This document shows positions 34,201 to 44,158 of a stretch of 57,911 nucleotides of DNA, piece after piece. This DNA is from Alphaproteobacteria bacterium (GTDB taxonomy: Bacteria > Pseudomonadota > Alphaproteobacteria > Micropepsales > Micropepsaceae). Positions within the stretch are counted from its first letter, which is position 1. Every line of letters begins with the position of its first letter. The notes below the pieces were generated by a model that was given only the letters and a program-made list of their open reading frames with translations, was not told the DNA's origin and made no database searches. A program made the position numbers and the translations under genes. The stretch spans positions 1 to 57,911 of the forward strand of contig CANJIS010000014.1 of assembly GCA_947474565.1 (NCBI GenBank). Reading direction: 5' to 3'.

Positions 34201-35412
34201 CGCGGATAGGGCGGTGGTCTGCGCGATCACCCGTTCGGCAGGGAAGATCAGTCGCGCCACAGTGCCCTGGTCAAGCTGGCTTTCGATTTCCAGCCTGCCG
34301 CCATGCATTTCCATCAGCGACCGCACCAATGTCAGGCCCAAGCCGGTGCCTTCGGCATTGCGGGCGAAAGGCGAGGCGATCTGGCGGAACGGCTCCAGCG
34401 CCAGGGGAATATTCTCCCTCGCGATGCCGATGCCGGAATCCGTCACCGCCAGCACCATACGGCCCTCGGGATCGGTGCGCGCGTCCAGCCGGACCGAACC
34501 GCCAGCGGGCGTGAATTTGACGGCATTGGAAAGCAGGTTGAGCAGCATCTGCTTCAGCCGCAGCCGGTCCACCAACAGATGCGGCAGGTTGGGGGCGATG
34601 TGACGGCCCAGATAGAGCCCGTTGGCCCGCGCCCGGTCGCGCATCAGGCGCAGGCATTCCTCGATCAGGTCGCTGGGCGCGACGTCGCTGCAATTCAGGT
34701 CAAAGCGGCCGGCCTCGGCCTTGGAGAGATCGAGAATATCGTTGATCAGCGCCAGCAGATGCTTGCCCGCGCCATGAATATCGCCGGCATAGTCGCGATA
34801 GCGGGGACTGAGGCTGCCGAACATTTCCTGCGACAGCACTTCGGAGAAACCGATAATGCCGTTCAGGGGCGTGCGCAGTTCATGGCTCATCAGCGCCAGA
34901 AAGTTGCTTTTGGCGCGGCTGCCTTCTTTGGCCGCCTCCAGCGCCAGGCTGAGTTCGGCTTCGCGGGCCTGGAGCAGCAGAACCTTGCAGCGCAGAAGGG
35001 CTTCGCCGGTGACGATGCCGAGATACTGATCCTGCGAGGTGACCACAAAACATTCGATGAGCGCGTCGGGATTTTCGTCCAGCAGGGTCGCGCCCAGATC
35101 GGCGATGCGAACATTGTGATCCAAGATCAGGGGCTGGGTGTTGGCCAGTTTGAGGATGGATTTGCGGCTGTAAAGCTCCGGCGCATACTGCTTGGCATAG
35201 CGCGCCATGAAGATCAGCCGGTTGACCAGCGCCACCACCTTGCCGTCATCGTCCAGAACGGCGACGGCAGGCACGTCGGGATTGGCCAGAAGCCAGTTGA
35301 AGACGTCACCGCAACTGTGCCGCGCGGTCAGGGCGGGAACGGACAACGCCAACTCGCCCGCCAGGCGGGATTCCTCGGCAATCGCGGATTCAGGCAACGC
35401 GCTTTTGGGCAT
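34198..35412 (-). CDS. Sensor histidine kinase with N-terminal CBS-like pair
   Basis: 404 residues, no transmembrane helix. The N-terminal region (25-145) reads as two CBS-like repeats (VPAVAVLDDDGKVVALVNR; ECFVVTSQDQYLGIVTGEALL). A short coiled coil precedes HisKA, with phospho-acceptor His177 in LMSHELRTPLNGIIGFSEVL, then HATPase with N box LLNLLSNAVKFTPAGG, G1 VTDSGIGI and G2 GTGLGLTLV. A cytoplasmic kinase with CBS domains would sense an adenine nucleotide or similar ligand. No response regulator is adjacent, so it is an orphan. Confidence 0.92.
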   Translation of the reverse strand: MPKSALPESAIAEESRLAGELALSVPALTARHSCGDVFNWLLANPDVPAVAVLDDDGKVVALVNRLIFMARYAKQYAPELYSRKSILKLANTQPLILDHNVRIADLGATLLDENPDALIECFVVTSQDQYLGIVTGEALLRCKVLLLQAREAELSLALEAAKEGSRAKSNFLALMSHELRTPLNGIIGFSEVLSQEMFGSLSPRYRDYAGDIHGAGKHLLALINDILDLSKAEAGRFDLNCSDVAPSDLIEECLRLMRDRARANGLYLGRHIAPNLPHLLVDRLRLKQMLLNLLSNAVKFTPAGGSVRLDARTDPEGRMVLAVTDSGIGIARENIPLALEPFRQIASPFARNAEGTGLGLTLVRSLMEMHGGRLEIESQLDQGTVARLIFPAERVIAQTTALSA

Positions 35413-35538
35413 GTCGGGGAATGGCTGGTTTCGCCCGCAAGGCTATGGGTCCGGCAGTATTGCGCCGGTTAAGAGCCGCTCAAAAAACAGCCGTGTTTTG
35501 TGAAGTTGTTGTGACACGCCCGTGCCGCGACGGCACGT

Positions 35539-36652
35539 TTATGCGGGTCGAGGCTTGACCGCAGCGGCGACTTGTTTGGCGCGGGCACGAGCTTCTTCCA
35601 CTGTCGCGCCGCGCGCCAGGCCCACACCCATGCGGCGCTTGGCGAAGGATTCCGGTTTGCCGAACAGGCGCAGATCGCTGTCCGGCACCGACAGGGCCTC
35701 CGCCACGCCGTCAAACACCATCGCCCCGGCTTCGACGCCGCCATAAATCACCGCCGACGCGCCGGGATGCGCCAGCGCGGTGGAAACCGGCAAGCCCAAA
35801 ATGGCGCGGGCGTGCAGGGCGAATTCCGATTGAGTTTGCGACACCAAGGTCACCAGCCCAGTGTCGTGGGGTCTGGGCGACACTTCCGAGAACCAAACCG
35901 CATCGCCCTTGATGAACAATTCCACGCCGAAGACACCGCGCCCGCCCAAAGCATCGGTGACCTTGCGCGCCATGTCGCGCGCCTTGTTGCGGGCGGCTTC
36001 GCTCATGGGCTGGGGCTGCCAGCTTTCGATGTAATCGCCGTCTTTCTGGAGGTGGCCGATGGGCTCGCAAAAATGCGTGCCGTCCGCAGCGCGCACGGTC
36101 AGCTGGGTGATTTCAAAATCGAATTTGATTTCGCCTTCCACGATCACCCGGGCTTCGCGCACCCGGCCGGCCGACAGCGCCTTGTCCCAGGCGGCCACAA
36201 CCTCATCAGCGGAATTCAGACGCGACTGGCCCTTGCCCGAGGACGACATCACCGGCTTTACGAAACAGGGAAAGCCGACCTTTGCCGCTCCGGCCTGCAA
36301 TTCCTCCAGCGAAGACGCGAAGGCATAGGGCGGCGCGGGCGGTGGGGATAACGGTGCAGAGCCCGTCCGCTTCGATGCGCACCAGTTCATCGGTCGCCAG
36401 GGCTTCGATTTCCGGCACCAGGAAGTGCGGGCGTTCCTGTTCCACCAACGCGCGCAGCGCCTTGGCGTCTGTCATATCGATGACATGGGAACGATGCGCC
36501 ACCTGATGGGCGGGCGCGCCGGCATAACGGTCAACCGCGATGGTTTCGACGCCCAGCCGCTGCAGTTCGATCACGACTTCCTTGCCCAGCTCACCCGAAC
36601 CCAACAGCATCACCTTGACGGCAGCTGACGAGTTCGGGGTGCCGAGCTTCAT
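35539..36652 (-). pseudogene. purT: Broken phosphoribosylglycinamide formyltransferase 2
   Basis: Two frames together cover PurT. The 5' part (from 36652) encodes the N-terminus through VIPTARAA. The 3' part resumes in another frame at [13 protein letters not shown] and continues through [42 protein letters not shown] and [17 protein letters not shown] to a normal end. The roughly 22 residues that follow VPTARA in family members (containing a conserved TMNREGIR) are missing at 36327-36340, so a deletion of about 65-70 bp shifted the frame. PurT makes formyl-GAR from formate and ATP and is dispensable if PurN is present. An assembly error is possible. Confidence 0.85.
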
Positions 36653-36658
36653 GGAAGT

Positions 36659-37759
<1,101 letters not shown>

Positions 37760-38368
37760 TTATATGCGCAAAAGCGCCAGCACGCTGGCCGCCAGAAGCA
37801 GCCCCATCACGATATTGAAGGCCCGGATGCGGCCCGGCCGTTTCAGGCTTTCCTTCAAGGCCGCCCCGAAACCGGCCCATAGGAACATCACCGGCACATT
37901 GATGGTGGCGATCACCAGGGTGACCAGCGCCGTATCGGCCAGGGTGTGGCCGGGGCGGATATATAGGGCCGCCGTGGCGATGGCCATCAGCCACAGCTTC
38001 ACATTCACCCATTGGAAGGCGAAGGCGGCGCTGTAGGTCATGGGATGCGGCAAGTCCCCGCCCCCCAGGCTGCCGGCCGAAGCGATCTTCCAGGCCAGCC
38101 ACAGCGTGTAGAGGACGCCCACCACTTCCAGCATCTGGCGCACCAGCGGATAGAGCGAGAACACCGTGCCCAGCCCCAACCCGGTGCCGATGATGATCAG
38201 CAGCAAGCCGTTGTTGATGCCCACCATGTGGGGAATGGTGGGGCGGACGCCGAAATTCACGCCCGACGTCGCCAGCATGATGTTGTTCGGCCCCGGCGTG
38301 ACCGAGGTCACGAAGGCGAAAGAGAACAGCGCGGCGATCATCGCCGGCGAAAGGAAGGTGCCGTTCAC
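37760..38368 (-). CDS. LysE/RhtB-family amino-acid exporter
   Basis: 202 residues, six hydrophobic helices, GTG start at 38368. The N-terminal FAFVTSVTPGPNNIMLATSG carries the family signature (TPGPN), followed by FGVRPTIPHMVGINNG. Family members export lysine, threonine, homoserine, leucine or related amino acids. Its place between ilvH and ilvC suggests export of a branched-chain amino acid or precursor, but this is inference from position only. Confidence 0.9.
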   Translation of the reverse strand: MNGTFLSPAMIAALFSFAFVTSVTPGPNNIMLATSGVNFGVRPTIPHMVGINNGLLLIIIGTGLGLGTVFSLYPLVRQMLEVVGVLYTLWLAWKIASAGSLGGGDLPHPMTYSAAFAFQWVNVKLWLMAIATAALYIRPGHTLADTALVTLVIATINVPVMFLWAGFGAALKESLKRPGRIRAFNIVMGLLLAASVLALLRI

Positions 38369-38396
38369 TTATGATTGGTCGCACGGCCGGACGGAA

Positions 38397-38449
38397 GTTG
38401 CCTAGCGACAGCGTAGGCAACGCGAGGCCGCGTTCGCACGCTGTCGCTA
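38397..38449. repeat. Two mutually exclusive hairpins between ilvH and lysE
   Basis: TAGCGACAGCGT (38403-38414) pairs with ACGCTGTCGCTA (38438-38449), enclosing an inner AACGCG/CGCGTT stem. The overlapping GTTGCCT (38397-38403) pairs with AGGCAAC (38415-38421). Only one can form at a time. No T-run is attached. This could be a REP-like unit or an RNA switch in the ilv transcript. Confidence 0.65.
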
Positions 38450-38489
38450 CTCACTCCTGGCCGATGCTCCATTTCATCGCCTTGCTCCA

Positions 38490-38996
38490 TCACATCGCCT
38501 CGGGGCCGCGGCTGATGGCGGCGACGCCGGTGCGCGACACATCCACCAGGCCCAGCCCGCGCATCTGCTCGATAAACGCGTCGAGCTGGGCGGGTACGTC
38601 GGTGACTTCGAAGATGAAGGAGCTGGAGGTAGCTTCCACTGTGCGTGCGCCGGCTTTTTCCGCCAGGGCCTTGGCGTCGTCGCGCTTGTCGCCGGCCACT
38701 TTGACCAGCGCCATTTCACGTTCGATCCCGCCCTTGGCGGCGGTCCAGTTGATGACGCTGCGCACCGGCACCAGACGGCCGAGCTGCGCCTCGATCTGTT
38801 CGATCACATGCGGCGTGCCGGAGGTGACGAGCGTGATGCGCGAGGTATGCGAGGTAGGATCGACCTCGGCCACCGTCAGGCTTTCGATGTTGTAGCCGCG
38901 GCCGGAGAACAGGCCGACCACACGGGCGAGCACACCGGATTCGTTGTTCACCAGCACCGTCATGGTGTGGCGGTTCGTCTGCGCTGCGCTCGACAT
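38490..38996 (-). CDS. ilvH: Acetolactate synthase small (regulatory) subunit
   Basis: 168 residues. The N-terminal ACT domain (TMTVLVNNESGVLARVVGLFSGRGYNIESLTV) binds valine for feedback control. The C-terminal domain (ALVKVAGDKRDDAKALAEKAGARTVE, FIEQMRGLGLVDVSRTGVAAISRG) is complete. Its start overlaps the stop of the catalytic subunit by one base (TAATG). Confidence 0.96.
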   Translation of the reverse strand: MSSAAQTNRHTMTVLVNNESGVLARVVGLFSGRGYNIESLTVAEVDPTSHTSRITLVTSGTPHVIEQIEAQLGRLVPVRSVINWTAAKGGIEREMALVKVAGDKRDDAKALAEKAGARTVEATSSSFIFEVTDVPAQLDAFIEQMRGLGLVDVSRTGVAAISRGPEAM

Positions 38997-40780
38997 TAGA
39001 CCAAAATCTTTCCGGCTTCGCTGACCTCGCCGCCATCATCGGGCGACAGCAGCATTTCGTTATGGGCGGCGCCCGAGGGGATCATCGGATAGCAATTTTC
39101 CATCTTATCGACGCGGCAATCGAACAGCACCGGCCGTTTGACGTCGATCATTTCCTGGATCTTGCCGTCCAATTCCTGGGGCGTGGTGGCGCGCAGGCCG
39201 ACACAGCCGAACGCATCCGCCATCTTGACGAAATCGGGCAGCGCCTCGGAATAGGAATGCGAATAGCGCCCGCCATGCAGCAATTGCTGCCACTGCCGCA
39301 CCATTCCCATATATTCATTGTTGAGGATGAAAATCTTGATCGGCAGGTCGTACTGAATGGCGGTGGACATTTCCTGCATCGTCATCTGCACCGAGGCTTC
39401 GCCGGCAATGTCGATCACCAGCGCGTCGCGGTGCGCCATCTGCACGCCTACCGCTGCCGGCAAGCCATAGCCCATGGTGCCCAAGCCGCCCGACGTCATC
39501 CAGCGGTTGGGCTCTTCGAACTTGTAGCGCTGGGCCGCCCACATCTGGTGTTGGCCCACTTCGGTGGTGATGTAGGTGTCGCGGTCCTTGGTCAGTTCAT
39601 AGAGCCGGTCCACGGCATATTGCGGCTTGATGAGCGTGTCGGACGGCTTGTAGGCCAGCGATTTCTTCGCCCGCCAGGTATCAATCTGCGCCCACCATTC
39701 TTTCAGCGCCGGTTTGTCGGCCTGTTTCTTTTTCGCCTTCCAGACCTGAACCATTTCGCTGATGGCGCGGGTGGCGTCGGCGACGATGCCGAGATCAGCG
39801 CGGATCACCTTGTTGATCTGGGACGGATCGATATCGAGATGGATTTTCTTGGAGCCGGGCGAGAAGGCGGCAACCCGGCCGGTGACGCGGTCGTCAAACC
39901 GCGCGCCGAGGCAGATCATCAGGTCGCAATCATGCATGGCATGGTTGGCTTCCCAGGTGCCGTGCATGCCCAGCATGCCCAGCCATTCCGGACGCGAGGC
40001 CGGAAACGCGCCCAGGCCCATCAGGGTCGACGTGATGGGAAAGCCAGTCAGGTCCACCAACTCGCGCAACGCACGCGACGCCGCCGGGCCGGAATTGATC
40101 AGGCCGCCGCCGGTATAGAAGATCGGTTTCTTGGCCGCCGCCATCATTTCCACCGCGCGCTCGATGGCGTCGCGGTCCGGCTCGGTCTTGGGCTTGTAGC
40201 TGCGATGGCGGACATTGGCCGGCGGCAGATATTCGCCCTTCTGGAATTGGATGTCCTTGGGGATATCGACCAGCACGGGACCGGGACGGCCCGTGGTGGC
40301 GATCTGAAACGCTTCATGCAGGATGCGCGACAGGCTGTTCGCATCGCGCACCAGCCAATTATCCTTGGTGCAGGGACGGGTGATGCCGACCGTGTCGCAT
40401 TCCTGGAAACCATCGGTGCCAATCAGGTGCGTCGGCACCTGGCCGCTGATGACAACCAGCGGAATGGAATCCATCAGCGCGTCGGTGAGGCCGGTGACGG
40501 CGTTGGTGGCGCCGGGACCGGAGGTGACCAGCGCGACGCCGGGCTTGCCGGTGGAGCGGGCATAACCTTCTGCCGCATGCACCGCGCCCTGCTCATGGCG
40601 CACCAGCACATGGGTGATGCCGTGATCGGCGAACAGCGCGTCATAGATCGGGAGCACCGCGCCGCCGGGATAACCGAAAATATGGGTGACGCCCTGATCC
40701 TTCAAAGCGCGGATCACCATTTCTGCGCCGGTCATGGTGGCGGTGTCAGCGGGGGCGGTTTTGTCGATTGCACTACTCAT
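38996..40780 (-). CDS. ilvB: Acetolactate synthase large (catalytic) subunit
   Basis: 594 residues. ThDP enzyme: FGYPGGAVLPIYDAL and VRHEQGAVHAAEGYAR with the catalytic Glu, FAD-region GMLGMHGTWEANHAMHDCDL, and the ThDP motif around DIAGEASVQMTMQEMSTAIQYDLPI. It condenses pyruvate with pyruvate or 2-ketobutyrate, the first common step in valine, leucine and isoleucine synthesis. A leader peptide and attenuator precede it (40809-40956). An N-terminal extension of about 15 residues precedes the conserved start TGAEMVIRALKDQGV. Confidence 0.97.
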   Translation of the reverse strand: MSSAIDKTAPADTATMTGAEMVIRALKDQGVTHIFGYPGGAVLPIYDALFADHGITHVLVRHEQGAVHAAEGYARSTGKPGVALVTSGPGATNAVTGLTDALMDSIPLVVISGQVPTHLIGTDGFQECDTVGITRPCTKDNWLVRDANSLSRILHEAFQIATTGRPGPVLVDIPKDIQFQKGEYLPPANVRHRSYKPKTEPDRDAIERAVEMMAAAKKPIFYTGGGLINSGPAASRALRELVDLTGFPITSTLMGLGAFPASRPEWLGMLGMHGTWEANHAMHDCDLMICLGARFDDRVTGRVAAFSPGSKKIHLDIDPSQINKVIRADLGIVADATRAISEMVQVWKAKKKQADKPALKEWWAQIDTWRAKKSLAYKPSDTLIKPQYAVDRLYELTKDRDTYITTEVGQHQMWAAQRYKFEEPNRWMTSGGLGTMGYGLPAAVGVQMAHRDALVIDIAGEASVQMTMQEMSTAIQYDLPIKIFILNNEYMGMVRQWQQLLHGGRYSHSYSEALPDFVKMADAFGCVGLRATTPQELDGKIQEMIDVKRPVLFDCRVDKMENCYPMIPSGAAHNEMLLSPDDGGEVSEAGKILV

Positions 40781-40808
40781 TTCAAAAACTCGATTCCAAA
40801 TGGGGCCA

Positions 40809-40838
40809 GAAAAGATAAAGGGGCGTCGCCGCCCCTTG
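40809..40838 (-). terminator. Attenuator terminator upstream of ilvB
   Basis: On the minus strand AAGGGGCG-GCGA-CGCCCCTT is followed by TATCTTTT, 29 bp before the ilvB start. Its GGCGACG segment is complementary to CGTCGCC in the leader-peptide coding region, and a separate hairpin ATCGGCCG (40894-40887) / CGGCCGAT (40857-40850) lies between, the layout expected for transcription attenuation. Confidence 0.88.
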
Positions 40839-40868
40839 GAAAATCAGCCATCGGCCGGAAGGCGGGGC

Positions 40869-40919
40869 TCAATCCCACCCGGGCGACGGCCGATTGATAA
40901 GTACGGTGTTAGGTTTCAT
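40869..40919 (-). CDS. ilvL: ilvB leader peptide (Thr-Val-Leu-Ile)
   Basis: A 16-residue ORF, MKPNTVLINRPSPGWD, with consecutive codons for Thr, Val, Leu and Ile, the amino acids linked to this pathway. It is followed by the competing hairpins and terminator before ilvB. No Shine-Dalgarno is visible. The promoter's -10 ends only 8 bases before the ATG, so the message is probably leaderless. Stalling on the Val-Leu-Ile codons would favour anti-termination. The combination makes coincidence unlikely. Confidence 0.85.
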   Translation of the reverse strand: MKPNTVLINRPSPGWD

Positions 40920-40927
40920 CGCGGCGC

Positions 40928-40956
40928 ACAATAAGAATGGCAAAATAAGCCGTCAA
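40928..40956 (-). promoter_or_regulatory. Promoter of the ilvB operon
   Basis: On the minus strand TTGACG (40956-40951), a 17-base spacer and TATTGT (40933-40928), directly downstream of miaA. The predicted start of transcription falls at or within about 4 nt of the leader-peptide ATG (40919). Confidence 0.75.
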
Positions 40957-40962
40957 GCAATT

Positions 40963-41877
40963 TCAGGCGAAATTATCGTCAAATATTGAAATAATGTTAC
41001 CTAAAGTTGGGTCTAACCGGACATAATCCGGTGTCTGGTTGCGAAACCAGGTTCCCTGCCGCTTGGCGAATTGCCGGGTGGCGATGATGGCCAGCTCCAA
41101 GGCCTCGCCCCGTGGAAGCCTGCCTTCCCCCAGCGCGATCAGGGGCCTGAGGCCCAAAAGCTTGGCCGCCGGCAGCGCCGGGTCCAGGTCTTTCAGCGCC
41201 ATCGCCTCGTCTAGGCCGCCCTGGTCCACCATCGCTTCAAAGCGTCTGGCGATGCGGTCCCGCAGAATGTCACGGGCCGGCTCCACCAGGATTTTCGCCA
41301 GCCGCAGATTTTTCAGCACCGGCTCGGACGGCGATTGCTGCCATTCCACCAGCGGCCTGCCGGTGGCTTCGAACACTTCATAGGCGCGGAGCACGCGCTG
41401 CGGATCGGTGGGCCGCAAACCGGATGCGGTTTTGGGATCCAGCGCCATCAGTTCGGCATGCAGCGCCGCAACACCAATTTCTTCCAGCCTGGCGCGGGCG
41501 CTGTCTCGTATCTCCGGCGGGGTGGGCGGGATCTGCGCCAGGCCTTCTGTCAGCGCCATGAAGTAGAGCCCGGTGCCGCCGGTGAAGATGGGAAGCTTGG
41601 CCGCCGCGCGCGCCTGAACCAGCGCTGCCGCCGCATCCTGTGCATAGCGGCCCACAGAATAAACATCCGCCACGCTGACATGGCCGTAAAGCAGATGCGG
41701 CACACGGGCCTGGTCCGCCGCGCTGGGCTGCGCCGTCAGGATCGGCGCTTCCCGGTAAACCTGCATGGAATCGGCATTGATGATCGCCCCACCCAGCTTT
41801 TCGGCAAGCTGAAGTGCGGCGGCCGACTTGCCGCTCGCGGTGGGGCCTGCAATAAGCACGGCGTCATAAGAAGACAT
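40963..41877 (-). CDS. miaA: tRNA dimethylallyltransferase
   Basis: 304 residues. P-loop IAGPTASGKSAAALQLAEK at the N-terminus, then INADSMQVYREAPILTAQPS, IFTGGTGLYFMALTEGL and the C-terminal ATRQFAKRQGTWFRNQ, all MiaA hallmarks. It adds dimethylallyl to A37 of tRNAs that read UNN codons. It is divergent from serB with only 9 bp between the two start codons. Confidence 0.96.
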   Translation of the reverse strand: MSSYDAVLIAGPTASGKSAAALQLAEKLGGAIINADSMQVYREAPILTAQPSAADQARVPHLLYGHVSVADVYSVGRYAQDAAAALVQARAAAKLPIFTGGTGLYFMALTEGLAQIPPTPPEIRDSARARLEEIGVAALHAELMALDPKTASGLRPTDPQRVLRAYEVFEATGRPLVEWQQSPSEPVLKNLRLAKILVEPARDILRDRIARRFEAMVDQGGLDEAMALKDLDPALPAAKLLGLRPLIALGEGRLPRGEALELAIIATRQFAKRQGTWFRNQTPDYVRLDPTLGNIISIFDDNFA

Positions 41878-41886
41878 CGGGCCAGC

Positions 41887-42747
41887 ATGTTTGTTCTGAA
41901 CGTCATCGGCAAGGGCGCGTCACCGGAGCGTTTGTCAGCGCTGGGGTTGAAAGGCGCCACCGTTCTTTCGCCGGGATTGGCGTTCGATGTGAGCGTGCCG
42001 GAAAGCCACGCGCACGCCATCCTGGCTGAAGCGCGGGCTGCTGCCGAAGGCCTGAATCTGGATATCAATCTGGTCGCGGTCAAAAACCGCCGCAAGAAGC
42101 TGCTGGTGGCCGATATGGATTCCACCATCATCAATGTCGAATGCCTGGACGAGCTGGCCGACATGGCGGGCTTGAAACCCAAGATCGCCGCCATCACCGA
42201 ACGCGCCATGCGCGGCGAGATTGAATTCGAAGCGGCGCTGCGCGAGCGCGTAGGGCTGCTGAAGGGGCTGGAGCTGTCGGCGCTGGAACGCACCTATACC
42301 GAGCGGGTACGGCTCAACCCCGGCGCCAAGAGTTTGCTGGCCACCATGCGCGCCAACGGCGCCCATACCATGCTGATTTCCGGCGGCTTCGGCTTTTTCA
42401 CCCGGCGGGTGGCGCAAGCGGCCGGCTTTCATATCGAACGCGGCAACACGCTTCTGGATGACGGCAAGGCGCTGACCGGCGAAGTGGGCATGCCCATTCT
42501 GGGCAAGCAGGCCAAGCTGGATGCGCTGGAAGAAGGCGCGAAAAATCTGGGCATCGGTGTCGATGAGGCGTTGGCGGTGGGCGATGGCGCCAACGATCTG
42601 GCGATGATCCAGCGCGCCGGTCTGGGTGTGGCTTATCACGCCAAACCTGTGGTGGCGGCGGCAGCCGGTGCTGCCATCGCGCACAACGATCTTACCGCGC
42701 TGCTGTATTTGCAGGGCTATTCAGAGAACGAGATCAGTCGAGTCTGA
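41887..42747 (+). CDS. serB: Phosphoserine phosphatase
   Basis: 286 residues from ATG 41887. After a short N-terminal regulatory part (1-68) comes the HAD core: DMDST with nucleophile Asp76 and Asp78, cap region with ITERAMRGEIEFEAALRERV, LISGGFGFFTRRVA (motif II), Lys in LGKQAKLDAL, and GDGANDLAMIQRAGLGVAYHAKP (motifs III/IV). It performs the last step of serine synthesis. The 3' end overlaps the Do-type protease gene by 14 bp, convergently. Confidence 0.96.
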   Translation: MFVLNVIGKGASPERLSALGLKGATVLSPGLAFDVSVPESHAHAILAEARAAAEGLNLDINLVAVKNRRKKLLVADMDSTIINVECLDELADMAGLKPKIAAITERAMRGEIEFEAALRERVGLLKGLELSALERTYTERVRLNPGAKSLLATMRANGAHTMLISGGFGFFTRRVAQAAGFHIERGNTLLDDGKALTGEVGMPILGKQAKLDALEEGAKNLGIGVDEALAVGDGANDLAMIQRAGLGVAYHAKPVVAAAAGAAIAHNDLTALLYLQGYSENEISRV

Positions 42748-44158
42748 CGCCGATATAAGTCAGGTCGCCGCCCCTATTGACCAGCATCAGCTCGACCTTG
42801 CGGCCAGCTTTCAGGTCGGCATTGATCTTGGCTTCGATATCGGCGGGCGTGCCAACTTTCTGGTTCTGCACTTCCACGATGATATCGCCGGGGCGGATAT
42901 TCTTGTCGGCGGCGGGGCTGCCGTCGGCGACTGTGTTCACCAGCACGCCCTGAACGTTGCCGGGAATCTTGAACTTGGCCCTCGCGGCCGCGTCGAGCGG
43001 CAACAATTGAAGCCCCAGCCGGGACAATTGCGAATTGGAAGGCTTGGGCGCCGGCGCGGCGTTCGGCTTGCCCGGCTTGTCGGCGGGGCCTTCATCCAGC
43101 TTGGCCACCGCGACCTTGAAGCTGACTTTGCGGCCGCCGCGCAGCACATCGACATTCACGGTCTTGCCGATCTGGGTGTTGGCGACAATACGCGGCAGGG
43201 CACGCGAGTCATTGATAGGCTTGCCGTCAAAGCCGGTGACCAGATCGCCCTTGGCCAGACCGCTTTTGGCGGCTGGGCCATTGCCTGTCACGCTGGCAAT
43301 CAGCGCGCCCTGGGTGGTGGGCAAGTGCATGGCTTCCGCGACATCGCTGTTGACGCTTTGGATGCTGACGCCGATCCAGCCGCGCCGCGCCACGCCGAAC
43401 TGGCGCAACTGCGCCACGACATCGCGGGCGAGGTTGGCGGGAATGGCGAAGCCGATGCCGACACTGCCGCCGGACGGCGAATAGATGGCGGAATTGATGC
43501 CCATGACATTGCCGTCCATGTCGAACAAGGGTCCGCCGGAATTGCCGCGATTGATCGGTGCGTCGGTCTGGATGAAATCGTCATAGGGCCCGGCGCTGAT
43601 ATCGCGGTTGCGCGCCGAGACGATGCCCGCCGTGACGGTAGAGCCGAGACCGAAGGGATCACCGATCGCCATCACCCATTCGCCCACCTGGGCACTGTCA
43701 CTGTCGCCGAATTTGGTGGCGGGCAGCGGCTTCTTGGGCGTGACTTTCAGCAGCGCCAGATCGGTTTTGGCGTCGCGCCCCACCAGCTTCGCGGGGAGCG
43801 CGGTGCCGTCATAGAAAGTGATGGTGATCTGCTCGGCATCCTCGATCACATGATTGTTGGTGACGATGAAACCCGAGGGATCGATGATGAAACCCGAGCC
43901 CAGCGATGTGACATGGCGCGGCCGGTTGCCCTGATTGCCGAAATTCTTGAACAGATCTTCCAGCGGCGAGCCGGGCGGAAGCTGCGGCATTTCCTGCGGC
44001 GGCGGCGCCTTCAGCGTCTGCGAGGTGGCAATATTGACCACCGTGGGCAACAGCCGCTTGGCGAGGTCCGCAAAGGAATCCGGCGCGGCGCGGGCCAGCG
44101 CAGGGGCCACGGCCAGCGTCAAAAAGACAGGCAACAGAATAGCGAGACGGCGGATCAC
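42734..44158 (-). CDS. degP: Do-type periplasmic serine protease (DegP/DegQ-like)
   Basis: 474 residues from GTG 44158, chosen because the signal peptide then starts IRRLAILLPVFLTLAVAPA; an upstream ATG at 44239 would add 27 residues with no family counterpart. Catalytic triad His103 (TNNHVI), Asp133 (TDLALLKV), Ser207 (GNSGGPLF). Two PDZ domains follow (about 265-350 and 385-470), separated by a Pro/Ala linker. It degrades or refolds damaged periplasmic proteins. Confidence 0.93.
   Translation of the reverse strand: MIRRLAILLPVFLTLAVAPALARAAPDSFADLAKRLLPTVVNIATSQTLKAPPPQEMPQLPPGSPLEDLFKNFGNQGNRPRHVTSLGSGFIIDPSGFIVTNNHVIEDAEQITITFYDGTALPAKLVGRDAKTDLALLKVTPKKPLPATKFGDSDSAQVGEWVMAIGDPFGLGSTVTAGIVSARNRDISAGPYDDFIQTDAPINRGNSGGPLFDMDGNVMGINSAIYSPSGGSVGIGFAIPANLARDVVAQLRQFGVARRGWIGVSIQSVNSDVAEAMHLPTTQGALIASVTGNGPAAKSGLAKGDLVTGFDGKPINDSRALPRIVANTQIGKTVNVDVLRGGRKVSFKVAVAKLDEGPADKPGKPNAAPAPKPSNSQLSRLGLQLLPLDAAARAKFKIPGNVQGVLVNTVADGSPAADKNIRPGDIIVEVQNQKVGTPADIEAKINADLKAGRKVELMLVNRGGDLTYIGVRLD

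Noticed and set aside
39062..40897. 611-codon frame antisense to ilvB
   Set aside because: Same pattern of antisense shadow; ilvB on the other strand is complete and its leader occupies the end of this frame.
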